IMG/VR virus record: IMGVR_UViG_3300044678_003030
Coordinates: 1-64,000 of that record
Direction: 5' to 3' (one strand)
Source of the DNA: a virus
DNA length: 64,000 bases
Shown: positions 46,221 through 54,313 of the stretch, piece by piece
How positions within the stretch are numbered: position 1 is the stretch's first letter
How the letters are laid out: each line of letters opens with the position of its first letter
The notes under the pieces: generated by a model
What the model was told of the DNA's origin: nothing
What the model saw: only the letters and a program-made list of their open reading frames with translations
The model's database searches: none
Translations under genes and position numbers: made by a program

Positions 46221-49200
46221 CAGACCACCACGTAGAGATCGATGCCGTTGACGGGCTTCGCGATTTCGACGTTGACGTACATCTGGTAGCGGTCCTTGGC
46301 GAAGTCAGCGACCTTGATCAGGTTGACCTTGCCGTCGACCAGAGGCGGGCCGATGCGAGCGACGCGCCGCCCCTTGAGGTTCTCCATGCCATCAGAGACG
46401 GCACGGAACATCTCGTTGCTCGTCTCGGGGAGCACGTTGTACTGCCCGAGGAAGTCTTCGAGGATGTCCTGGAGGAACATCGACACGAAGTCGAGGTTGC
46501 GCACCACCGAGAGCTCGCCGGTCTCGACGGCCGTCGTGTCGGTGGTGAGCTGGTGCAGGCACACCGGCAGATCGGTCGGGCGGCGCTGGTGTAGGACGAA
46601 CCAGCCACCATCGGAGAGCCGCGAGAGCTGACGCTCGTTGAAGTAGCCGGTCGAGTAGCGCAGGCGCCGGATGCCGGCGAACCCCAGGTTCGTGAGGCCG
46701 GCCTGAGGCGGGAGACCCGCGAGGGCACCACCGACGATCGCAGCCGCGTAGAAGCCAGGGAGCCACCCGGAAGGCTCTGCCACCGTAGGCACCGTTCGCG
46801 GCACCGACCCGTCGGGGATGTCCGCGAGTTCCACGTCCGAGGGCCATACGAGCGTGACGCGCTTGGTGCGGAAGCTCTGCGCGAGGCTTGTCAGGGTGGT
46901 GACCTGCTCGTCCTTCGAGAGCGAGCGGCGCACACGGTAGCGCATGGCGTTGGGGGCCGCGTTGTCGACGGAGCGGCCTGCGTAGTCCCGCATGTAGTAG
47001 TGCGGGAGCTCGTTCGACGCAGACGAGGAGTCGTCGCGCCCGTTCTGGATCAGGATCCGCTGCTCGTTGATCACCTGCGCCACGAGGTAGGTGTGCACGC
47101 GCCCATCGAACGCACCCGACGTGTAGTCGTTCGCGTCGATCGGGATCTCGATCGTGTCGCCAGGGCGGATGTTGGAGGTGAGGAACGTCGCCTGCGCGTC
47201 TTCCAGCCGGTCGAAGAGCGCGTCGTTGATGATCACCTCTGCCGCGTTGGTGCTCACCGCGAGCTCAACGGCCGTGGCCGCGACCGCGCCCGTGACGGTA
47301 GATGTGCCGTTCGCCAGCACCTCTGCCGTGACGATCCCAGAGATCACGGTGTGCGCGTCGGCCAGCGCCTTGACGGCGTTGTGCGTGGTCACGTTGTTCA
47401 CGTACGTGACGGTGATCGCGAAGCCAGAGATCGTGATACCCGGGGCAGTACCCGCGACGTACGCGACAGTGTACGGCCCGCCGAAGACCGTCGGTGCACG
47501 CATCGACCAACGGATCTGGCCGGTGTTCTGCGTGATCGTGACCGCAGCGAGCTTGGAGACACGAGTCGTGCCGTCAGGCCCCTTGATCTGGATCTCGATG
47601 TCGCCAGCGCCCGTGCCAGCGGTGTCGTCCCACCGGCTCGTTCCCGGTTCGATCTCCAGCACCGAAGCGTTCCCGGGGTACGCCGGGTTCGTATCGGTGT
47701 AGTTGTTGTTGACGTGCGAGACGCGATGCGTTCCACGACGGTTCTGCCAACCGGAGGGAGCGCCGGAAGACGGGAGGCCGAACGTGATCAGGTCTCCAGG
47801 GAGCACAGCGGCGAGGCTGAACACCGCAGCAGCATTGACGGACACCGTACGGTACTTGCCAGAAGAGGCGCCCGGCTGCTGCGCGATGCCGTTGATCGTG
47901 CCGTCGTACACGGTCTCCGCCACAGGGAGGACACCGCTGCCGAGCACGCCACGAAACTTCTGCTGTACACCGTCGCGGATCGCGGCGGTCGGATCGGACA
48001 GGGTGTCGACCCCGAACTTGTACGACGCCAGGATCGACGTGTCGTTCGTCAGCGGCACGACCGCCCACATGTCACGACGGGCCTCCATGGCGGCGAGCGC
48101 CACAGCGTGACCGCCTGCGTCGTCCGACGGGACGCCGAAGTACATCATCGGTGCGGTGCCCGAGTTTTCGAGCGCCTTCTTCAGGCCGACCGCCAGGGGG
48201 TTGCGCGCATCTACGCGGCCGATACCCGTGATGTTCGTCACTCCGCTGCGCGACACGACGTCGACGGCGCTCACGCTGCCGATCTCCTGGAGATCCTGGC
48301 GCAGCGCGCGGTAGGCGAGGTAGACCTGCGCGTAAGAGAGGCGGCGGCTGGCCGTGGAGGTCGACGGAGACGGCGTCGCCACCGAGGGCACGGGCGTGAT
48401 GGCCACGCTGAGGGAGATGCCGCCCTTGAGCACCATCTGGTCATTCCCGGGCAGCGGGAACGTGATGTACTCGTGGTTTTCGTCGAGGAGCTCGGTGTTC
48501 GCGAGCGTACGCTCGATTCGGGCCTCGCCCGTAGCGTTGTAGGCCCAGAGCGAGGCGCTCGTCGCGCCTCCGGCCATGCCGGTCACGACGAAGCCAACGT
48601 GCGTGACCGTCTCCGTGACCGACTGATTACCCTCGGCGCCGCCGATGGTGTTGATCAGGTCGATGCCATCAGTGCCGTAGTTCGTAGTGTCGATGTTGAG
48701 CGACGGGGCAGCGTCGATGGCGGCCTTGATGAGCGCGCGCATCTGGGTCGCGGTCTCCGAGCCCGTGAAGATGATCCGACGAAGCGTCGCCGTCGGGGTC
48801 ACCGAGGCATCGCTGTCGAACTGAAAGGTCACGGCCGGGTTGGTGCCGTCGTTGAGGACGAACGTTTCGCCGTCGGCGATGTTCGCGCCGGTGGTCGTCA
48901 CGATGCGCCCCGTGGCCTTTGCGTCGCCCGTGGGCAGCGCCGACGTGATGCGGAGCTTGGTCGCGTCGGTGGCGAGTCCGTCTGCGTTGGGTTCGCCGAC
49001 GGTCATCACTGTACGGACGACGGACTGCGTACCGCGCGACGAGGTCACGATGACGCGGTCACCGGGACGCACCCCGGCAGCGATGAGGTCTCCCCCAGGG
49101 AACGTCAGCAGCGTGCGGTCGCTCTCGGAAGTGGTGACCGACGACCCGAGCGACGACCCGAGGCTCGCCTGGGTTGATCCGAGGATGACCTTCGGGGCGC

Positions 49201-49492
49201 CGAGGTAGATGCGGACGGAGGTGTGGTCGACCACGGATCCAGGGCTCTGCGCCGGGTAGGCGTTGACCGTGACCGCAGCTTCCCCGGTTGCAGGGGGCGT
49301 GTAGACGTCGCTCCCTCCCGCAGGTCGATCGAGCGACCCGTAGGTTGAGTCGAGGAGGATCTCTGCCGCGTCCTCGGGGTAGTCCTTGATGTCGTAGCAA
49401 GGGCCTACGATGATCGAGTTGAGGTCCGGGGTTGTCGGCGTCCCCGAGGGCTGCTGGATTTCCTGATAGACAGTGACAAGCGGTCGGGCCAC
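46220..49492 (-). CDS. Contractile tail sheath protein, 1090 aa
   Basis: The C-terminal ~170 residues have sheath features: GALAGLPPQAGLTNLGFAGI, YFNERQLSRLSDGGWFVLHQ, then VVRNLDFVSMFLQDILEDFL. The N-terminus (RPLVTVYQEIQQPSG ... SIIVGPCYDI) is also sheath-like. At 1090 residues it is about twice the usual length. The extra sequence lies in beta-rich inserts around residues 80-380 and 560-800, with Ig-like composition, which would decorate the sheath surface. GTG start with AAGGAG upstream. Confidence 0.85.
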   Translation of the reverse strand: MARPLVTVYQEIQQPSGTPTTPDLNSIIVGPCYDIKDYPEDAAEILLDSTYGSLDRPAGGSDVYTPPATGEAAVTVNAYPAQSPGSVVDHTSVRIYLGAPKVILGSTQASLGSSLGSSVTTSESDRTLLTFPGGDLIAAGVRPGDRVIVTSSRGTQSVVRTVMTVGEPNADGLATDATKLRITSALPTGDAKATGRIVTTTGANIADGETFVLNDGTNPAVTFQFDSDASVTPTATLRRIIFTGSETATQMRALIKAAIDAAPSLNIDTTNYGTDGIDLINTIGGAEGNQSVTETVTHVGFVVTGMAGGATSASLWAYNATGEARIERTLANTELLDENHEYITFPLPGNDQMVLKGGISLSVAITPVPSVATPSPSTSTASRRLSYAQVYLAYRALRQDLQEIGSVSAVDVVSRSGVTNITGIGRVDARNPLAVGLKKALENSGTAPMMYFGVPSDDAGGHAVALAAMEARRDMWAVVPLTNDTSILASYKFGVDTLSDPTAAIRDGVQQKFRGVLGSGVLPVAETVYDGTINGIAQQPGASSGKYRTVSVNAAAVFSLAAVLPGDLITFGLPSSGAPSGWQNRRGTHRVSHVNNNYTDTNPAYPGNASVLEIEPGTSRWDDTAGTGAGDIEIQIKGPDGTTRVSKLAAVTITQNTGQIRWSMRAPTVFGGPYTVAYVAGTAPGITISGFAITVTYVNNVTTHNAVKALADAHTVISGIVTAEVLANGTSTVTGAVAATAVELAVSTNAAEVIINDALFDRLEDAQATFLTSNIRPGDTIEIPIDANDYTSGAFDGRVHTYLVAQVINEQRILIQNGRDDSSSASNELPHYYMRDYAGRSVDNAAPNAMRYRVRRSLSKDEQVTTLTSLAQSFRTKRVTLVWPSDVELADIPDGSVPRTVPTVAEPSGWLPGFYAAAIVGGALAGLPPQAGLTNLGFAGIRRLRYSTGYFNERQLSRLSDGGWFVLHQRRPTDLPVCLHQLTTDTTAVETGELSVVRNLDFVSMFLQDILEDFLGQYNVLPETSNEMFRAVSDGMENLKGRRVARIGPPLVDGKVNLIKVADFAKDRYQMYVNVEIAKPVNGIDLYVVV

Positions 49493-49538
49493 GGTTTGGT
49501 CTCCTTGAGGTCTCGCAGGAAGGTTAGGTGCAGGTGGA

Positions 49539-49551
49539 TTTCACCGCGTGA
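49539..49551. repeat. TTCAC-N3-GTGAA palindrome (centre CGC)
   Basis: Encodes the last residues of the 230-aa tail gene. Confidence 0.9.
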
Positions 49552-50233
49552 AGCCGCGCATCGCGAGTTCGAGTACCGACACGCGACCCGTGCTTACAGC
49601 GAGCGAGATTTCTTGGAGCAGTGTGGCGATCGGCTTTGTTGACCACTTGAATTCGTTGATGACGCGAAAGCTGACGACCGCGACGTACCCGGGAGCTTCA
49701 GCTTCGTTGTCTTTTGCTTCTTGTGGCTCTGTGAGCGCGGGTAGCCCGATCTCATGCAGCTTCATGACTTCGCGGATCTGGTTGGCGCAGACGGCGACGT
49801 GTGAACGGACGATGTCTGCGATCGTAGCGGCTTCCCCGGGTTCTCTGCCGTAGCACCTGACCGCGATGGTGAGGTAGTCGTGTGCGTAGAAGTCTTGGCG
49901 CCGATCGGGCAGTCGGACAGCGGCCCTGTTGCCGACAACAACTTGTTGAAGTTGCGCGCTTGGAACACTGACAACGACGCGAGGGAAGGTATTGCGCGCT
50001 TGCGGCTCGTTCGCGTAGACGCTCGTCACGTAGATCGGGTCGGGATTGTCGCTGGTCCCGTCTTGTGTCTCTTCTCGTGTGAATGATGGTGACCAGCGCC
50101 ATGGCATACTCGGCTCGTCAAAGCGCGCCTGGATGACAGCAACGAACACCCCAACGAGACCCAGGAGGCTACCGGGCAGGACATCTTCTGCTCCGCCCTT
50201 GACCTTCGCACCCTTGTCGCCTTCGAGGTCCAT
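49541..50233 (-). CDS. Tail terminator-like protein, 230 aa
   Basis: Alpha/beta layout (PRVVVSVPSAQLQQVV, FYAHDYLTIAVRCYG, a helix of ~20, then YVAVVSFRVINEFKW) fits the fold of tail terminator or completion proteins, and it lies between neck protein and sheath, where such genes usually are. Leaderless-type TACCGT 7 nt before the ATG. Last codons GFTR plus stop come from the palindrome at 49539. Confidence 0.5.
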   Translation of the reverse strand: MDLEGDKGAKVKGGAEDVLPGSLLGLVGVFVAVIQARFDEPSMPWRWSPSFTREETQDGTSDNPDPIYVTSVYANEPQARNTFPRVVVSVPSAQLQQVVVGNRAAVRLPDRRQDFYAHDYLTIAVRCYGREPGEAATIADIVRSHVAVCANQIREVMKLHEIGLPALTEPQEAKDNEAEAPGYVAVVSFRVINEFKWSTKPIATLLQEISLAVSTGRVSVLELAMRGFTR

Positions 50234-51054
50234 TAGAACAACGGTAGAACAGAGGAGGGATCTACCCGAAGGTGGTAGAGAGCGTGACCACGGTCCAGCT
50301 CTGCAACCGTGATTGTTTGGTGCGCAGGTTCGAGTCCGATACGCACTTCGTCGCGCTCCATCACACGATACCTCTGGTTGGTCTGGAGGAGCACAAGGAC
50401 GTCATCCTTGTCGACCTGCGGGACATCTGTCGTCGTGAGCCTCATTGAGGAACCGTCTGACTTTGGCTTGCCGGTGGTGCGCTCGATCCCGCTGCCAGAG
50501 AACTTCACGAAGACTTTCACGGGGTTTAGAAAGCCGCCATCAAAGGTTGTTCCCCAACAGACCTTGCAGCCTGAGCGCGTCGACACGCCAGTCTTCTTGT
50601 CGAAGCATTGCGGACACCTCAGGCCCCACACGCGAGCCTTGAGTAGGATCGCCTCATGCCCGACGACTCTCTCCAGGCCGATGCGTGTGTCACGTGCCAA
50701 CTTGCGGCGGATCCCGTTGCGCCGACCTTGCGCCGCAGGGCCAATTTCGAAGACGTCTACGAGCGTGGTCCCCTCGACCGAGACACGGTAGTAGACCGCC
50801 TGGAAGAAACGAGAGGTGTTGGGGAGGGGGTTCGCCTCACCGTCGTGGGCGCCGTCGCGAGGCAGCTCATCGAGGATGGCGTAACGGTTCTTCAGTCCTT
50901 CAGCGACGAGGTCCCACGGTCCATCAGGGCCGCCGCTGCGTTCCACCCGGAACGTGACGTCCGTTTGATCGTTGTTCGCGACGTCTCGCAGTGTCCACTG
51001 GATGAAGTGGCCACGCGGAGGGTAGGTTCGGCTCAGGATGATCTTGACGCGCAC
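50233..51054 (-). CDS. Neck-type protein with zinc ribbon, 273 aa
   Basis: A fibronectin-like N-terminal half (VTFRVERSGGPDGPWDLVAE) is followed by RVWGLRCPQC and GCKVCWGTTFDGG, a zinc ribbon found in many phage head-tail connector proteins, then a small beta-barrel-like end. GTG start; its ribosome site GGAGTGAA is the right side of the palindrome at 51061-51073. Confidence 0.6.
   Translation of the reverse strand: MRVKIILSRTYPPRGHFIQWTLRDVANNDQTDVTFRVERSGGPDGPWDLVAEGLKNRYAILDELPRDGAHDGEANPLPNTSRFFQAVYYRVSVEGTTLVDVFEIGPAAQGRRNGIRRKLARDTRIGLERVVGHEAILLKARVWGLRCPQCFDKKTGVSTRSGCKVCWGTTFDGGFLNPVKVFVKFSGSGIERTTGKPKSDGSSMRLTTTDVPQVDKDDVLVLLQTNQRYRVMERDEVRIGLEPAHQTITVAELDRGHALYHLRVDPSSVLPLF
50241..50246 (-). 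promoter_or_regulatory. Leaderless-type -10 element TACCGT
   Basis: Seven bases before the ATG at 50233. Confidence 0.55.
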
Positions 51055-51060
51055 GCCGGT

Positions 51061-51073
51061 TTCACTCCGTGAA
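51061..51073. repeat. TTCAC-N3-GTGAA palindrome (centre TCC)
   Basis: Intergenic; on the minus strand it supplies the GGAG ribosome site of the neck gene. Confidence 0.9.
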
Positions 51074-51102
51074 GAGTGTAGGCGTGCGCGGCGAGGTCGG
51101 GA

Positions 51103-52014
51103 TCAGGCGAAGACGAGGTGCTGGACCGACTCGAAGTTCCCGATGCCGATGCCCGGCGCCGAGTACGAGTCGAAGGAGATGACGTCGCGCTTCTGCTCGA
51201 TGAACATCGTCGCGTCCTGGAGCAGGTAGAAGCGGCCGAGGAACTCGTTCGGGGCGAGCACCCAGCACTCCTTCTTGTCGTAGACGTGCACCTTGGTGGT
51301 CACGACCGCAGGGACGCCGTAGAGGTGGTCCTCGCCGTCGATGCCCTCGCGGTAGTGCTTCGACGCGATGTCGTTGCCGAGCGCGGTCGCAGGGAGGTCC
51401 ATCGCTTCACGGAAGAGTCGCTTGGTCAGCAGGAGCTTGCCGATCGGGCGGCGGCGGTCGTCCATCGCCTGGAACGAGCGCTTGAACGCGTTCGAGGTGA
51501 ACGACGACGCGCCGGTGCGCTGGATGGTCGAGTTCCGGTTCACGATCGAGAGGAGCGTGCGCCGGAAGTAGTGGTCCTCCTGGTCGCCCATCTTCTTGAC
51601 CGAGTTGTCGGCGATGACCTTGCGGATATCCATCCGGTAGGTCATGAGCTCCCACTTCGTCTTCTTGTACGTCGGCGTGGTGATCTTGCCGAAGTAGATC
51701 TCGTAGCGGTCGCCCTTGATCCAGTGGGCCTCGGGGGTGCCGGTGAGCTCGACCCACGTCGCGTAGGTCTCGTCGTCGCCCGGCTCCTTCTCCACGATCT
51801 TCATCGGGCGGTCGGTCGTGGAGACGCGGTCGATCTCGTCGTCCGCGAGACCGATCGGCTCCATGACCTCACGGACCGCCGCCTCCTGGAGGATCAGGTT
51901 GCGGATGAAGGAGTTCGAGGCGTCCTCGGCCTCCTTCGTCTGGCCGCTGTCCAGCATGGAAAGGAAGCGCGAGTTGTAGACGCGCGTCTGCACCTGAGTC
52001 GTTTCCGTCTTCAT
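51103..52014 (-). CDS. Major capsid protein (HK97-fold candidate), 303 aa
   Basis: Position (after protease and small decoration gene, before neck and tail genes) and content fit a HK97-type capsid protein: a helical N-terminal arm, E-loop-like segment (KGDRYEIYFGKITTPTYKKT), a long spine helix (DHYFRRTLLSIVNRNSTIQ) and a C-terminal beta-rich A domain ending DSYSAPGIGIGNFES. GGAG ribosome site. It has no K-T-A motif. Confidence 0.75.
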   Translation of the reverse strand: MKTETTQVQTRVYNSRFLSMLDSGQTKEAEDASNSFIRNLILQEAAVREVMEPIGLADDEIDRVSTTDRPMKIVEKEPGDDETYATWVELTGTPEAHWIKGDRYEIYFGKITTPTYKKTKWELMTYRMDIRKVIADNSVKKMGDQEDHYFRRTLLSIVNRNSTIQRTGASSFTSNAFKRSFQAMDDRRRPIGKLLLTKRLFREAMDLPATALGNDIASKHYREGIDGEDHLYGVPAVVTTKVHVYDKKECWVLAPNEFLGRFYLLQDATMFIEQKRDVISFDSYSAPGIGIGNFESVQHLVFA

Positions 52015-52068
52015 CGTCCTGTCACTCCAAGAAAGCGTGGGGCTCTTTGTTGCTCGTTGTCGTTCGTG

Positions 52069-52581
52069 TCAGGTCGACTGCGGCATGATCACGTCGAGCG
52101 CGCCGTTCGCACGGAGCGCGCGAGGCCCCACGTACGCGATGTGCTTGATGTTGTCGTTGGCCAGCAGCTTCGGCGCGAGGTTGCCATCGACCGAGGGCGA
52201 CGGCACGAGGGGCTGCCCTGCCGCGTACGAGGCCGCGTCGATCTTCGTGGTCTCGAATCGCCCGCCGAGGAAGGCGAAGACGGAGCCGTCGAAGGAGAAG
52301 TCGTTGTTGCCGGAGAACACGCAGAAGTAGAGCTTCGGCATGTCGGTCCCGATGACGCAGTCGGTCGCCTTGACCCAGTTGCCCTCGGCGTTCATCTCGA
52401 TGATGAGTCCGCCCTCCCAGTCACCCTGGACCGGAGTTCCGTTGTCGCCGGGGACGCCGACGCCGTCACCAGCCGCGATGGCCTCGGCGACGTTCTGGGG
52501 CTGAACGTTCAGCCAGATGGCGCACATCGCGCCGGTCTGCGGCTCGTTGGTCTTGAGGTTGAACTTGGACGAGAACTTCAT
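52069..52581 (-). CDS. Capsid decoration/stabilising protein candidate, 170 aa
   Basis: Beta-rich small protein with GDWEGGLIIEMNAEGNWVKA and SFDGSVFAFLGGRFETTKID, directly upstream of the capsid gene in the same transcript, as head decoration proteins usually are. AAGGAAAG site; TAGTAT about 28 nt upstream may be a -10 for a high-level transcript covering capsid. Confidence 0.55.
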   Translation of the reverse strand: MKFSSKFNLKTNEPQTGAMCAIWLNVQPQNVAEAIAAGDGVGVPGDNGTPVQGDWEGGLIIEMNAEGNWVKATDCVIGTDMPKLYFCVFSGNNDFSFDGSVFAFLGGRFETTKIDAASYAAGQPLVPSPSVDGNLAPKLLANDNIKHIAYVGPRALRANGALDVIMPQST

Positions 52582-52617
52582 TGGTGTCTTTCCTTGCCAG
52601 AAATACTAGGACGTGGT

Positions 52618-53031
52618 TCAGCGCCGGCTGTTGATGAGGTCTTCACCGAAGTTGTCGAACGCCTGCTTGTAGCGCTCCGCGCGCGTGCCCTGCGGGGCCT
52701 CACGCCGAGCCGACGGGTCAGAGCGTTCACTCGGTGAACCGAGGTCGTTCACGCGAAGGGAAGCCGCAGCGAGCTTCTCGACGGCGGCGCGCGCAGCGGG
52801 GTTCTCGGCCACTTCGTCAGGGAGGTCTTCACCCGTGGCGCGGCGGTAGGCGCTGCCGAAGGACTCGTCTTCTGCCTTCTTCACAGGCATCGCCTGTGGC
52901 TGCGCAGCTTGAACCGCTTTGGGAGCGGGAACTTCCTTCGCCTTCTTCGGCAGTTCCTTCATCGCCTTGGCCGTCATGACATCGGTCAGGGCTTCCAGGG
53001 CGCTTGCGATCTTTTCGTGGAGGTCGTTCAT
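52618..53031 (-). CDS. Lysine/alanine-rich head protein, scaffold-like, 137 aa
   Basis: N-terminal helix (HEKIASALEALTDVMTAKAM), a proline/alanine-rich linker, then a charged C-terminal part. Short, helical and charged just before decoration and capsid genes: a scaffolding or internal head protein would fit. Coupled to the upstream gene (ATGA). Confidence 0.5.
   Translation of the reverse strand: MNDLHEKIASALEALTDVMTAKAMKELPKKAKEVPAPKAVQAAQPQAMPVKKAEDESFGSAYRRATGEDLPDEVAENPAARAAVEKLAAASLRVNDLGSPSERSDPSARREAPQGTRAERYKQAFDNFGEDLINSRR
52726..52738. repeat. TTCAC-N3-GTGAA palindrome (centre TCG)
   Basis: Inside the 137-aa scaffold-like gene. Confidence 0.9.
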
Positions 53032-53390
53032 CGGGGCACTCGCTTCAAAAGGCTAAGCGCCCCGAGGGCGCGTACAGCGGCAGCACGCTTCTCGCGCAAG
53101 TCGAAGGCCCGATCGATGCCGGCGACGCGCACGGAGTCGGCGAGAGCACGGACCTTGCCGACAGCAGACCCGTCACAGGACGCGATCTTCTCGACGAGCT
53201 CTGCGCGACGAGCGGAGAGCGCGGCGTAGTCAGCCGTTTTCACCGCGTGAACGTCAGCGATCGTGAACGGTAGGTCCCCCGCTACACGCACTGCCTGTGA
53301 GAGCGCGCCCAAGGCCCGAGCGTACGGGTCGTCGTGTGCGCGCTTCTCCGCTCCATCGAGGTCACGAAGCGTGTCAGCCAATGTACCCAT
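53028..53390 (-). CDS. Helical internal head protein candidate, 120 aa
   Basis: All-helical and alanine/arginine-rich. Carries HAVKTADYAALSARR, where the palindrome at 53239 and the K-T-A motif adjoin. I use the ATG at 53390, overlapping the end of the upstream gene by 17 bp. Confidence 0.55.
   Translation of the reverse strand: MGTLADTLRDLDGAEKRAHDDPYARALGALSQAVRVAGDLPFTIADVHAVKTADYAALSARRAELVEKIASCDGSAVGKVRALADSVRVAGIDRAFDLREKRAAAVRALGALSLLKRVPR
53239..53251. repeat. TTCAC-N3-GTGAA palindrome (centre CGC)
   Basis: Inside the 120-aa gene, read as VHAVK just before the A of a K-T-A motif region. Confidence 0.9.
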
Positions 53391-53736
53391 TCGGTACCCC
53401 CATCGACTGCGGTTGATCGTCCTTGGTGAGGTGGTGATAGAGCGCATACGCCACAGGACCCACCACGGCCCCTGTGTACCCGCGTGTCCCACCTTCAGGC
53501 GTACTCATGGAGTTCCCGACGATACCGCCCATCGCCCCGGCCAGGATCGACTCCATGTCCTTCCCTTGAGGGGCGATGACTGAGCCGATACCGGCGCCCG
53601 CCAGCGCGGGGCCGTGGATCTTGAGCTGCTGACCGAACGCCTCCGGGGAGAACGCGGCTGACTTGCTCAGCTCGTCGAAGGCAGCTCCCTTCAGCCCGGC
53701 GTGAAGCCGGACCAGCTCGGCGTCCGTGTGGCGCAT
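53374..53736 (-). CDS. Glycine-zipper protein, 120 aa
   Basis: MRHTDAELVRLHAGLKGAAF opens a helical start; two glycine-rich hydrophobic helices follow (GPALAGAGIGSVIAPQG, SILAGAMGGIVGNSM). LSKSAAFS resembles the K-x-A motif. TGATG coupling with the upstream gene. Confidence 0.6.
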   Translation of the reverse strand: MRHTDAELVRLHAGLKGAAFDELSKSAAFSPEAFGQQLKIHGPALAGAGIGSVIAPQGKDMESILAGAMGGIVGNSMSTPEGGTRGYTGAVVGPVAYALYHHLTKDDQPQSMGVPNGYIG

Positions 53737-54296
53737 CAGCGGCCGATCGCCTGCTTGAGCGATTCGTAGCCGTTGAGGTAGTGCCCGGCGCCGAGCTCCT
53801 GGTACTGGCGCAGCTCGTTGTTCGCAGCCGTCTTGTCCTGCCCGCTCGCGGCGCGCTGCTCGTTGTAGCCACGCTCGACCTCGCGCAGGAAGCCCGCAGG
53901 GTCGGCCTGCGCCAGCTTGGCGAGCTCGATCGTACGGGGGTCGATGCCAGCGGCGGCTTCCTTCGCCATCTTCTCGGCGGCTTCGCCCGCCGACGTGAAG
54001 GTCGCCAGGGCCTGCTCCGCGAACGCAGCCCCGGCGAGCTTGCCTCGGCGGAACGCGCGCTCGTCGTTGGCCGCCTCGATCGCCTGGGCCTCCTTGGTCA
54101 GCACGTCGCTGACGGTGGTCGCGCTCGCCTCCTTGACGGACCCGAGCCCCGACACGACTTCGCGCATCGACTGGTCGAGCGTCGAGGCTGCCGGAGCGGA
54201 GGGCGCAGGCGAGGCGGTACCGGGCTGCCCGGCCGTCTTCGCCTCGGCGGTCTTCGTGGTCTGGTTCAGGTTTCCGATCAGGCTCTTGATCTGCAT
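53736..54296 (-). CDS. Internal head protein candidate with K-T-A motifs, 186 aa
   Basis: TTKTAEAKTAG in residues 13-23 and QDKTAANN near the C-terminus, plus KEAQ, KEAAAG and KLAQ in between. Otherwise helical and alanine-rich. Situated directly after the protease gene in transcription order, where scaffold or internal proteins lie. Confidence 0.6.
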   Translation of the reverse strand: MQIKSLIGNLNQTTKTAEAKTAGQPGTASPAPSAPAASTLDQSMREVVSGLGSVKEASATTVSDVLTKEAQAIEAANDERAFRRGKLAGAAFAEQALATFTSAGEAAEKMAKEAAAGIDPRTIELAKLAQADPAGFLREVERGYNEQRAASGQDKTAANNELRQYQELGAGHYLNGYESLKQAIGR

Positions 54297-54313
54297 TACG
54301 TTCCTCTTGGAGG

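Noticed and set aside
47000-49177. 725-aa open frame on the plus strand
   Set aside because: Shadow of the sheath gene; arginine- and valine-rich without structure, and the opposite frame has clear sheath features.
50517-50529. TTCACGGGGTTTA as a palindrome copy
   Set aside because: The right half-site is broken (GTTTA), so it was not counted.
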